Assembly (NCBI GenBank): GCA_902475435.1
Contig: CABRZL010000071.1
Location: forward strand, 1 to 10,475
DNA: 10,475 bases
Reading direction: 5' to 3'
Origin: an uncultured Eubacteriales bacterium
GTDB taxonomy: Bacteria > Bacillota > Clostridia > Oscillospirales > Oscillospiraceae
A model generated the notes under the pieces. That model searched no databases, was not told where the DNA came from, and saw only the letters and a list, made by a program, of their open reading frames with translations. Position numbers and translations under genes: made by a program. Of the stretch, positions 1 through 6,620 are shown piece after piece. How positions within the stretch are numbered: the stretch's first letter is position 1; each line of letters starts with the position of its first letter.

Positions 1-828
1 GACAGCCTTTAATGCAATTTTGTATAAGGATTCGTTTAATTCCCAGGTTTCGTACCTGCATGGAATGAATGTTTGCGCCTTATACATCTCGTTGATCTCA
101 GCATCGGTGTATCTGCCAAAGAAGTGGAATAACAGTGCGCCCAGTGTAAACACATTTGTAACTGTGTCAATGTCCGCTCCAAATATGTACTCCTCAGGTG
201 CCTTCATACGTTTTGTTCCCCAGAAATCCTTGCCTATATCATTCACCGTGGGGATTTTTCTGAAAAGGTCAATATCGCAGATTGTTACAACATCGCGCTC
301 AAAATCGTACATAATACTCCCATCGTAAAAGTCAACGGCTACATAGCCTTTTGATTCAACAAAAAGGAGAAAATCGAAAATGCGTTGAAAGGCGTCCAGC
401 TTTTTGCCGATTGGCAACGCTTCAAATCGATTCCGTGGCGGTGTAATATGTTTCTGGGCGTATTTTTCAAAATTCCAATGATCGAACAAACAGTCTCCGT
501 CAACCCACTTGAAAACCAAAATATACAGATTACCATACTCAAAATATTCAAGCAATTGAATCAAACAGGGATGCACTAAATCTGTATATATGGGGATGGC
601 TGCCTTCAATGTATTGACAGCTTCCTTCGTACCCGTACATGACTGTGAAGTCCTTGCCCCGGCAACTTTTATAAAGTATTTAGTTTTTCCGTTGTCTGTT
701 CCAAAACTGATGTTACCGGAATCATTTTGAGAAAACACACAAAATACGCATCCATAGCTGCTTAAAAAAGAAAAATCCGCGGCCTCTTTCATTGGGAAAG
801 AAATGTCGTCAATTTTTTGGATAACCAT
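1..828 (-). CDS. Protein-kinase-like protein, C-terminus cut by window edge
   Basis: An open frame of 276 codons runs from ATG at 828 to the left edge without a stop, so the C-terminus lies outside. The start is fixed by AGGAGG (840-835) six bases upstream. The protein resembles the eukaryotic-like Ser/Thr kinase fold: a beta3-type lysine in YFIK (K54), an alphaC-type glutamate in TKEA (E69), a VHP turn (85-87), a catalytic-loop-like AVDFYDGS (D166), a metal-binding-loop-like CDID (D185), and APEE (210-213) followed by an alphaF segment TNVFTLG (224-230). Family knowledge: DxKxxN and DFG are expected; here the loop lysine is Y168, the asparagine is S171 and the DFG glycine is D187. The glycine-rich loop is also not canonical. 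It may be a divergent active kinase of a Firmicutes family or a pseudokinase. Target unknown. The gene is more AT-rich than the catabolic block to its right. Confidence 0.8.
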   Translation of the reverse strand, partial: MVIQKIDDISFPMKEAADFSFLSSYGCVFCVFSQNDSGNISFGTDNGKTKYFIKVAGARTSQSCTGTKEAVNTLKAAIPIYTDLVHPCLIQLLEYFEYGNLYILVFKWVDGDCLFDHWNFEKYAQKHITPPRNRFEALPIGKKLDAFQRIFDFLLFVESKGYVAVDFYDGSIMYDFERDVVTICDIDLFRKIPTVNDIGKDFWGTKRMKAPEEYIFGADIDTVTNVFTLGALLFHFFGRYTDAEINEMYKAQTFIPCRYETWELNESLYKIALKAV

Positions 829-874
829 CTTAGTCCTCCTTAGATTTGGAGGACCTATTTGAATAAAGTCCTCC
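829..874 (-). promoter_or_regulatory. Candidate translational attenuator covering the ribosome site of the kinase-like gene
   Basis: Reading the minus strand, GGAGGAC (874-868, segment 1) is followed by GTCCTCC (854-848, segment 2) and again GGAGGAC (839-833, segment 3). Segment 3 is the Shine-Dalgarno of the gene starting at 828. Segment 2 can pair perfectly with segment 1 (13-nt loop) or with segment 3 (8-nt loop), but not both. Pairing 1:2 would leave the ribosome site free and pairing 2:3 would hide it. The sequences are seen directly; the switching is inference by analogy with erm-type leader attenuators. A chance duplication of a Shine-Dalgarno-like word is the main alternative. Confidence 0.4.
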
Positions 875-902
875 GTATATATGTTGTGGTACTTAATTTC
901 AT
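855..902 (-). CDS. Candidate 15-residue leader peptide upstream of the kinase-like gene
   Basis: ATG at 902 opens a 15-codon frame (MKLSTTTYIRRTLFK) that ends at TAG 857-855. AAAGGGG (919-913) lies ten bases upstream as a modest ribosome site. The frame runs through segment 1 of the putative attenuator (its CGG AGG ACT codons), and its stop codon abuts segment 2. A ribosome on this frame would therefore decide which hairpin forms. A frame this short can arise by chance, and there is no homology argument, so the call rests only on its position. Confidence 0.3.
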   Translation of the reverse strand: MKLSTTTYIRRTLFK

Positions 903-926
903 AAGCAATCATCCCCTTTGAATTAG

Positions 927-1052
927 GATATCTATGAAAACACAGGTTTCCCTGTAGAATGGTATTTTGTAATATGGAAAAGCTTTACTCCTGTTTTGAA
1001 AGAAATGGACCTATATACAGAATATTTTGCGTTTTGCAAAAGACAGATATAA
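927..1052 (+). pseudogene. Relic of an HxlR-type winged-helix regulator, C-terminal part only
   Basis: A 41-codon stretch ends at TAA 1050-1052 and is preceded in frame by TAG at 924-926; it has no usable start. Its translation contains GFPVEWYF followed by KSFTPVLKEMDLYTEY. By eye this follows the C-terminal signature of HxlR/MarR-like regulators (P.VEY.LT..GKSL.PVL..M..W...Y), with the usual Y, LT and G positions replaced. The stop overlaps the first base pairs of a strong terminator, as expected for the true 3' end of a gene. I see no trace of the N-terminal winged helix upstream, so most of the gene has been lost. The assignment is from remembered family pattern only; a chance open stretch is possible. 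Confidence 0.4.
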
Positions 1053-1085
1053 AAAAGTCAAGTTTCCATGAAACTTGACTTTTTT
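1051..1085. terminator. Perfect bidirectional intrinsic terminator
   Basis: A perfect 15-bp inverted repeat (1051-1065 and 1071-1085) has a 5-nt CCATG loop. Each outer arm ends in six A or six T, so a GTCAAGTTT stem followed by a U-tract forms on either strand. It would stop plus-strand transcripts from the regulator relic. On the minus strand it would stop transcripts from the flavoprotein gene or from the candidate promoter at 1222-1250. Confidence 0.88.
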
Positions 1086-1384
1086 GTCTGACGGACACGA
1101 TAGGTATGATGATACAACACGAACGCAAAAGTCACAATCAATTTTATAATGGATTCATTTTTTCTTTGATCTTGTATATACCGTACTAACATTACAGATC
1201 AACAGATTTCCATATAAACAGATAGTATTATAAAAAGACACGAATATCAAGTAAATCCTCGGAACCGTGTTCAATTTTATTTCGTGTTGTTTTCATATGC
1301 TGATAGTGCATGATACCCGAGGTACATGTTTGGATTTATGACCCCTGCTCGTTCAATCTAAGGCGTAGATAACGCGGATGACGT
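1086..1384. other. AT-rich intergenic stretch, no gene recognised
   Basis: About 300 bases between the terminator and the end of the flavoprotein gene. All open stretches are short, including a 22-codon minus-strand frame from the CAT near 1296 with no clear ribosome site, and none looks like a known protein. Small dyads occur (for example TACC-CGA-GGTA near 1314-1324) but no strong terminator follows the flavoprotein gene before 1085. The only element I would mark is the promoter-like pair at 1222-1250. Confidence 0.6.
1222..1250 (-). promoter_or_regulatory. Candidate sigma-A-type promoter
   Basis: On the minus strand TTGATA (1250-1245) and TACTAT (1227-1222) are separated by 17 bases; TATAA immediately precedes the -10. 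A start near 1215 would give a transcript of roughly 130-165 nt ending at the terminator 1085-1051, with no obvious coding frame, or would feed the kinase-like gene by read-through. AT-rich DNA yields such matches by chance. Confidence 0.3.
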
Positions 1385-3130
1385 TTATTCCAGCTGGCGG
1401 ACATAAGCAGTGGCTTCACTGCCGGCATAGAAACCGGAGGCCATAGCCCAGTTCAGCTCGCCAATCGAACCGCCGCCATATTTCTGATTGCAGAAAATAC
1501 CGCTGGCACTGTCGCCCACTGCATAGAGCCCAGGAATGACATCGTCGCTCTGGTCCCTGCGGACGCGGAAATCCTTGTCAATCATGATTCCACCGCTGGC
1601 GGATTCGTTGAAGCGCAGGAGCGTAATTGCATAGAACGGGGGCTTACGGACAGGATGTTTGGAAAATTTGCCTAGGCTTCCCGGCGGGGATACCTTCGGA
1701 CCATTGTCGTGTTTCAGTTCCTCGTTGTACTCCTCAATGGTTCGGATGAAGTCGGCAGGAACGCAGCCCAGTTTTTCTGCCAGCTCTTCCAGTGACCATG
1801 CTTTTCGGCAAGGAAAACCAAGCGACGACTCATAGTCCAGCGCCTCCTGCCAGCGGCCGTGGGCAGCATGGCCGTATTTGGTATGATCCCGGTCGTCATT
1901 GTATCGGGCTTTCCCATTGGCGTCGGCTCCGTCCTGATCAAGAATGGCATAGACCAGGCAGTTTGGAATGTCGTCCAGATTGGCTCGCTTTCCCAGTTCA
2001 ATGCGGATACGCTTGCCATTGTTGTCCACAATAGGCTCTGCGGACAGAGACATGCCCACTAAGGTATAATCGTAGGGATGATGCAGTGGTCCACCTGCGG
2101 GGGCGCGCACATGGTCGTCATCCAAACAGACATAGCCGCCCAGGGGCTTGACCAGGGCCATACCGTCCCCTGTGTCGGACCAGACAGAGAGCCGTTTGGC
2201 CGGAACCCCCTCAAAAGCCTTGGGGTTGACCTGTCGAAACAGCTCGTCGTTGTGTGCAAAACCGCCGGTGGCGATGATACAGGCTTTTGCGTTGACAATT
2301 ACCTGTCCGCCGGGATCCATGCCGATGGCCTGGGCGAACCGACCGGCCTCATCCAGCTTTAACTCCGTAGCCGGGCACTCAAAGAACAGATCGATTCCAA
2401 GCTTTTTACACTGTTCCAGCATCAGATCTACTACATAGGTCCCCATAAAGCCGGGGCCCATGGCGTGGTCGGAGCTTTTTTCATTTTTTGTGCGCTCCGG
2501 GAAATCAATTTCCAGTCGGGGACCCTTTCCGACACCCTGGGGAATGGGGCCCTGTGGAGCGGGGGTATTGGGGTCTGGATTGATAACGGTTTTGGTGAAC
2601 CATTTTTCCCAGCCGCCGAATTCCAGCATCCAGTCAAACATTTCGCCAACCCCGTATACTGTCTTCTTCAGAAGATCTTTGTCAAAGTGGCCCTGGCTGC
2701 GCTCGTAGCTCATCTCCACAACTTGATCGCGAGTGTCTTCGCATCCGGCTTCCTCGTGCCACTTGCTCCAATATGGGAAAAAGCCGTGGCCCAAATTGGT
2801 GCAGCCGCCGTGTTTTTTGCTTTTTTCCAGAATTACGACTTTTTTTCCGGTGAGCTGTGCTGCACGAACTGCAGCGACAAGACCGCTTCCGCCGGCACCA
2901 AGCACCACAATTTCCGCATCCACGACGATCGGATTATGTGGAACGGGGTTGTTCTTTTGATCCAGGTCGTAGCATACACCGGTGGGACACACCTGTGCGC
3001 ACTTGCCGCATTGGATGCACTTTGATTCGTCGATTTCATAGCTGGTTCCCACAAATTTAATGGCCTTGACGGGGCATTCGTTGAAGCAGTAGTGGCAGCA
3101 GGAACAGCGGGGGCCAATATGATAATGCAT
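1385..3130 (-). CDS. FAD-dependent reductase with N-terminal 2x[4Fe-4S] ferredoxin domain
   Basis: A 581-residue protein. Residues 9-49 hold two cluster motifs of the bacterial ferredoxin type: C9-x2-C12-x2-C15-x3-C19-P and C38-x2-C41-x2-C44-x3-C48-P. A Rossmann FAD-binding motif follows (GAGGSG, 78-83) with E102 closing beta2 (VVILEK). The C-terminal FAD region is GLYAVGD (534-540) and KYGGGSIG (550-557). This is the FAD_binding_2 fold of fumarate reductase, urocanate reductase and ketosteroid dehydrogenase flavoproteins. No signal peptide is seen, so it is probably cytoplasmic, with electrons passing from clusters to FAD to an unsaturated substrate. In my eye alignment the substrate histidine (HTxGG) of soluble fumarate reductase is a serine in SASGG (510-514), and the arginine of NRLGG is K550, so fumarate is unlikely. 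The ATG start has AAGGAG (3146-3141) ten bases upstream. It is divergent from a PucR-type gene, the likely regulator. Substrate unknown. Confidence 0.9.
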   Translation of the reverse strand: MHYHIGPRCSCCHYCFNECPVKAIKFVGTSYEIDESKCIQCGKCAQVCPTGVCYDLDQKNNPVPHNPIVVDAEIVVLGAGGSGLVAAVRAAQLTGKKVVILEKSKKHGGCTNLGHGFFPYWSKWHEEAGCEDTRDQVVEMSYERSQGHFDKDLLKKTVYGVGEMFDWMLEFGGWEKWFTKTVINPDPNTPAPQGPIPQGVGKGPRLEIDFPERTKNEKSSDHAMGPGFMGTYVVDLMLEQCKKLGIDLFFECPATELKLDEAGRFAQAIGMDPGGQVIVNAKACIIATGGFAHNDELFRQVNPKAFEGVPAKRLSVWSDTGDGMALVKPLGGYVCLDDDHVRAPAGGPLHHPYDYTLVGMSLSAEPIVDNNGKRIRIELGKRANLDDIPNCLVYAILDQDGADANGKARYNDDRDHTKYGHAAHGRWQEALDYESSLGFPCRKAWSLEELAEKLGCVPADFIRTIEEYNEELKHDNGPKVSPPGSLGKFSKHPVRKPPFYAITLLRFNESASGGIMIDKDFRVRRDQSDDVIPGLYAVGDSASGIFCNQKYGGGSIGELNWAMASGFYAGSEATAYVRQLE

Positions 3131-3168
3131 AGATTATACACTCCTTTTGTGTTGTTTTGTTGGGCTGA

Positions 3169-3211
3169 AAATCCGATGTATGGATTTGATGTGTTTGCGC
3201 ATGGGCGCCAA
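3169..3211. promoter_or_regulatory. Candidate operator dyads between the flavoprotein and regulator genes
   Basis: Two dyads lie in the 136-bp divergent gap. The first is AAATCC-GATGTAT-GGATTT (3169-3187), with perfect 6-bp arms. The second is TTGCGC-ATGG-GCGCCAA (3195-3211), an imperfect palindrome with one extra base in the right arm. The second sits directly upstream of the -35 of the regulator promoter and downstream of a minus-strand TTGACA (3220-3215). That position fits a regulator acting on both genes. The minus-strand TTGACA has no good -10 at normal spacing, which would fit an activator-dependent flavoprotein promoter. Binding is inferred, not shown. Confidence 0.4.
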
Positions 3212-3213
3212 CC

Positions 3214-3242
3214 TTGTCAATGCAAAGCCGACGCGTTATAAT
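3214..3242 (+). promoter_or_regulatory. Strong sigma-A-type promoter of the PucR-type regulator gene
   Basis: TTGTCA (3214-3219) and a perfect TATAAT (3237-3242) are spaced by 17 bases. Transcription would begin near 3249, giving an unusually short leader of about 18 bases that consists mainly of the GGGGGGA ribosome site. The -35 overlaps a minus-strand TTGACA, so the two divergent transcription units share this DNA. Confidence 0.7.
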
Positions 3243-3266
3243 ACATATGTTAAGGGGGGATGAAAT

Positions 3267-4853
3267 TTGTTGTGCGATTTGAACGAAATTGTAGCAGCCC
3301 TGGCGCAGTATTATGCGGTTGCGGTTGTGGGTTCTGTGGATGTCCCGATTCGATTTATAAAGAGACTGAAGGTGGATGAGACGATAGAACTGAAACCGGA
3401 AACCTTATATGTGGGGACACCGGCGGATCTTGCCAGTCTGCCGGTGGACCAGGATTTAACCGGATATCCAGTTTTGTGTGTGCAGGAGGTTCAGGCAAGT
3501 ACCGCGAGCCGAATGCAACCCACCTCCATGCGAACGCTGGTATATATCTATCACCAAAAGCTGGATGAAGTGCTGATGCGTCTTTCGGAGATTGCCTTTG
3601 ACCTGGGGCAGAAGTGTAGCCCAATGTCTGCGCTGTACCAGCGGTTGTTACAGTGCAGGACGATTGACTCGATGTTGTCCTGCGCTGCGGAGGAGATTCG
3701 TATTCCAGTGATGCTGGTGGATAATCAACACCGCATTACACATACGGCAGATACCCAGAAAACGGCCATGGCCGTTGCGCGGCTGCAGCAGGCCTGCGAA
3801 TTTTATCCCAATATTGCTGCCCTGCCTGGTTATGATTCTGAGCTGTTAGAATATGATCTCAAACCGGAGCGGGAGAGTTTTCATATATCCGTTCTGTGCT
3901 TTGACAATACCTATTTGTTTTTCTTTGACGTTTTGGATGCCCAAGGTCGCATGCAGGGAAAGCTGCTGGTGTTTAGTCACACGCGGAAGCTTTCTCAGCG
4001 GACAATGGACGACTGCCTTCTTTTGCTGAGGTTCATTGCGATGTCAGTTCAGGGGGAGAATGTCCAGACGGAAAAAGAAACGGTGGAAGATTTTTTACAA
4101 GCAGTGTTTCACGCGGAGCTGCCGGATTCCAGTGCGTTTGCCGAAATCGCAGCCCGATTTGGCTGGAAGCTGAAGCCGAACCTGTACGTTTTGGTGTTCA
4201 GTAACGGCGGGCAGATTTCTGGAATTGCGTTCCGAAACAGTCTGCAATATTATCTGTCGTTGCTGCCGGGATGCCATGGGTTTTTGTATCATGGCCAGGT
4301 GATTCTGCTTTATGATGCCGTGTCCACACTGATTTCGGCAGAGGATCCTGTGCTTTCTGTACTGCTTTCTGTCCTTGAGGCCAATGGACTGCGATGCGGC
4401 GTTAGCGGCGTATTCCACAGTTTGACGGAGTTGAAGCAGCGCTATCTCCAATCTATGCAGGCAATCCATTTCGGTTCTATGATGCGGCCGGATGTTATGA
4501 TCCATTTTTATGAGGACTGCGCGGTCTATCGTTTGGCCGAGCTTGCCTCTATCCACGAAGATCTCAGAGATCTGATTTCTGACGGGTTTATCCGCCTGAT
4601 TCGTTGGGACGAGGCGTACAAGACCGAGTTTGTAAAAACTCTGGAGTCCTATTTGCAGTACCGGGGGAATGTGGCGCACTGCGCTCGTGCACTGAATTTT
4701 CACGTCAACACGATCAAATATCGGCTTGGGAAAATCGAGGAAATTACGGGCTACAGTCTTTCGGATGGGGACAGTTATTTTAAGCTGGCGCTGTCTATGA
4801 GAATCTATCGCTATTTGCAGCAAAAAGAAACAGAACGGCATGCCGGTGTTTGA
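3267..4853 (+). CDS. PucR/CdaR-family transcriptional regulator
   Basis: A 528-residue cytoplasmic regulator with the PucR-family layout. It has an N-terminal purine-catabolism-regulator-like domain (about 1-120) and a GAF-like sensor part (about 125-260; IRIPVMLVDNQHRITHT is typical). A degenerate GGDEF-like segment follows (about 270-400), and the C-terminal PucR helix-turn-helix lies at about 458-515, with NVAHCARALNFHVNTIKYRL and KIEEITGYSL as hallmark segments. The start is a TTG at 3267, or the tandem TTG at 3270: an in-frame TGA at 3261-3263 excludes anything upstream, the nearby ATG at 3260 is in another frame, and GGGGGGA (3254-3260) is correctly spaced. Family members act as ligand-responsive activators of adjacent catabolic genes, so it probably controls the divergent flavoprotein gene and possibly the SBP/cupin pair. 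The ligand is not known. Confidence 0.92.
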   Translation: MLCDLNEIVAALAQYYAVAVVGSVDVPIRFIKRLKVDETIELKPETLYVGTPADLASLPVDQDLTGYPVLCVQEVQASTASRMQPTSMRTLVYIYHQKLDEVLMRLSEIAFDLGQKCSPMSALYQRLLQCRTIDSMLSCAAEEIRIPVMLVDNQHRITHTADTQKTAMAVARLQQACEFYPNIAALPGYDSELLEYDLKPERESFHISVLCFDNTYLFFFDVLDAQGRMQGKLLVFSHTRKLSQRTMDDCLLLLRFIAMSVQGENVQTEKETVEDFLQAVFHAELPDSSAFAEIAARFGWKLKPNLYVLVFSNGGQISGIAFRNSLQYYLSLLPGCHGFLYHGQVILLYDAVSTLISAEDPVLSVLLSVLEANGLRCGVSGVFHSLTELKQRYLQSMQAIHFGSMMRPDVMIHFYEDCAVYRLAELASIHEDLRDLISDGFIRLIRWDEAYKTEFVKTLESYLQYRGNVAHCARALNFHVNTIKYRLGKIEEITGYSLSDGDSYFKLALSMRIYRYLQQKETERHAGV

Positions 4854-4864
4854 GCCTGCCTTTT

Positions 4865-4895
4865 GGAAACGGAGCCCTACAGGGGCTCCGTTTCC
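4865..4895. terminator. Shared terminator hairpin between convergent regulator and SBP genes
   Basis: GGAAACGGAGCCC (4865-4877) pairs perfectly with GGGCTCCGTTTCC (4883-4895) around TACAG, a 13-bp GC-rich stem between two converging stop codons. Neither side has a long U-tract, so it may be a weak intrinsic terminator or an mRNA-stabilising 3' hairpin. Its position, 12 bases after one gene and about 20 from the other, supports a 3'-end role for both. Confidence 0.75.
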
Positions 4896-4916
4896 TCCTG
4901 TGGGTTCCCTCTACTG

Positions 4917-6620
4917 TCAGGATTCCATGTAACGGTCATAGGCAGTTTGACAAATATTAATTAGTTCTTGCAGTCCAAAATCGTTGTACATAGATTCCAC
5001 CACGCTGTCCCATTCGTCAATGGACATATCGCCTACAATTACCTGATTAGAGGTCTGATCCACATAAGTTTTGAGATCGTTATAGGCGGCGGAGTACGCG
5101 GCGTTTTCATCTGCGGTCATCATTGTTTTATATAAATTTTCGTCATCGCGGTTGCTGTTCCAGATGTCAAAGCAAGCTTTTTCTTCCTCGTTGCCGAAGC
5201 CGGCGGCATTGCTGTTCCAGGTACCATAGCCAGGATTCAGAAAACCTCCGCCATAGAGGGCTTTGGACACCTCGACAGTGTAACCGTCCGGGTTGTTCAT
5301 AATCAGATCTGTGTAGGTGATCTCCCCGTCGTCGGTATACTCCCAGGCCACATTTTCCTCTCCGATATCCGTCAGAGTTTTCCCTTCCGCGAAGAACCAG
5401 TTGCAGTATTGAAGCGCCAGCTCCAGGTTGTCGGAAGTGGTGAAAATGGACCAGCTGGATGTGGGCGTCATAGTTTCCTTGAAAGAACCGGTATGGATGG
5501 TGTCCCCTTCAGATACCGTCATATCTGCCACAGCAACGGCATGGAAGTTTGGATCGTCCACCATGCTGGCAGTGGAGTCCGACAGAAAGTCATAGCCGCC
5601 GACCCAGAAGCCAACTTCGCCGCTGTAGAGTTGCTGGGTGAAGGATGTTCCCACGATGGTGGTATAGTCAGAAGAGAATAGACCTTTCTCGTACCAGTCA
5701 GCCAGCATGCTAAGATAGTCTTTATATTCCTCCAGAGCGGGACTGTAGCCGACCTCGCCGTCCCGGACTGTGAAGTCCATAGTCAGACCATAGCCGCCCA
5801 TCAGTGTACCCGAGATATCAAAATAGGTGGCGGAACCCTTCATGATGGGCCAGTCGCAGTCGTAATTAGACTTAAAAGCCTCCAGAACCGCGGTCAATTC
5901 GTCATAGGTGGAGGGAGTTTTCAGGCTGAGATCGTCCAGCCAATCCTGGCGTACAATGCAGCCGCTGGCAGAGGAGTTGATATAGCCAATCCGACATACT
6001 GCGGGGATATAGCCGCTGGCTGTCTCCGCAAGCTTCATGTAGTATTCGTTGCTTTCCAGAAGAGACAGGTAATCCGGAGCGTATTCTGCCAGATAAGGCG
6101 CCAGATCCACAAAGACCTCGTCTTCCACTGCGGCTTCACCGCCGGCTGTGTAGTAGCGGATGCCGCCTACGGCAATATCCGGCCAGTCTCCGCCGGCGAT
6201 CAACAGAGCAAACTGATCAGAAGAGGCGTCCTGATCGACAGTTCGCCACTCGATTTCAATGCCCGTCGCCTCGGAGGCGTTTTGATAAATCGCAAAATCG
6301 TTGATGTCTAGGCCGGTATACAGGTTTGGCAGTGCACCAAAAGCCGTCAGCGTTACAGGGGTATCCACCAGAGGATAGGAGACGGAGTACTGCGTTTCAG
6401 ATTCTGCCTCGCTGGATTCCAAGACGGAAGAACCGCCGGAATTAGAAGGAGTCTCTGTCACGTTGACCTGCTCCACAGTACTGTTGGCAGTATCTTGTGT
6501 TTCGGTTAATTCGGCAGTCTCCGCGGTGGAGGTGGTGGACTCTGGGGTAGAGCCACAGGCCGACAAAAGGCTGATCGTCATAGCAAGGATGATTACTAAC
6601 GATAACAGTTTTTTGCTCAT
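4917..6620 (-). CDS. Lipoprotein extracellular substrate-binding protein of an ABC importer
   Basis: A 567-residue protein from the ATG at 6620. A second ATG at 6629 adds MLI, but AAAGGG (6635-6630) abuts that codon and lies nine bases from 6620, so I choose 6620. MSKK is followed by a hydrophobic stretch and the lipobox LSAC (residues 19-22), so C22 would be lipidated and the protein anchored outside the membrane. Residues 23 to about 70 are a Ser/Thr/Glu-rich linker. The rest is a family-1-type solute-binding fold of the large LplA/YtcQ-like kind; segments such as LLIAGGDWPDIAVGG and CIVRQDWLDDLSLKTPSTYDEL are typical. That group usually binds oligosaccharides, though the ligand here cannot be read. 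No permease or ATPase of an importer lies in the window, so it is an orphan here. It is divergent from the cupin gene. Confidence 0.9.
   Translation of the reverse strand: MSKKLLSLVIILAMTISLLSACGSTPESTTSTAETAELTETQDTANSTVEQVNVTETPSNSGGSSVLESSEAESETQYSVSYPLVDTPVTLTAFGALPNLYTGLDINDFAIYQNASEATGIEIEWRTVDQDASSDQFALLIAGGDWPDIAVGGIRYYTAGGEAAVEDEVFVDLAPYLAEYAPDYLSLLESNEYYMKLAETASGYIPAVCRIGYINSSASGCIVRQDWLDDLSLKTPSTYDELTAVLEAFKSNYDCDWPIMKGSATYFDISGTLMGGYGLTMDFTVRDGEVGYSPALEEYKDYLSMLADWYEKGLFSSDYTTIVGTSFTQQLYSGEVGFWVGGYDFLSDSTASMVDDPNFHAVAVADMTVSEGDTIHTGSFKETMTPTSSWSIFTTSDNLELALQYCNWFFAEGKTLTDIGEENVAWEYTDDGEITYTDLIMNNPDGYTVEVSKALYGGGFLNPGYGTWNSNAAGFGNEEEKACFDIWNSNRDDENLYKTMMTADENAAYSAAYNDLKTYVDQTSNQVIVGDMSIDEWDSVVESMYNDFGLQELINICQTAYDRYMES

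Noticed and set aside
20..579. Short open frames on both strands in the first 600 bases
   Set aside because: They overlap the kinase-like gene, which explains the region better and continues past the window edge.
1333..1384. Minus-strand open stretch beginning near the flavoprotein stop (NKRHPRYLRLRLNEQGS)
   Set aside because: Too short, with no start or ribosome site and no family I could name; treated as chance.
2465..3025. Open frame of 186 codons on the plus strand
   Set aside because: It is antisense to the flavoprotein gene, whose motifs are unambiguous; it lacks a ribosome site and any recognisable domain.
3260..3262. ATG as the start of the regulator
   Set aside because: It is in a different frame from the PucR-type protein; the in-frame TGA at 3261 forces a start at TTG 3267 or 3270.
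4095..4841. Open frame of 248 codons on the minus strand
   Set aside because: It lies wholly opposite the C-terminal half of the PucR-type gene, including the HTH. It has no ribosome site and an odd Gln/Arg-rich composition, as expected of a shadow frame.
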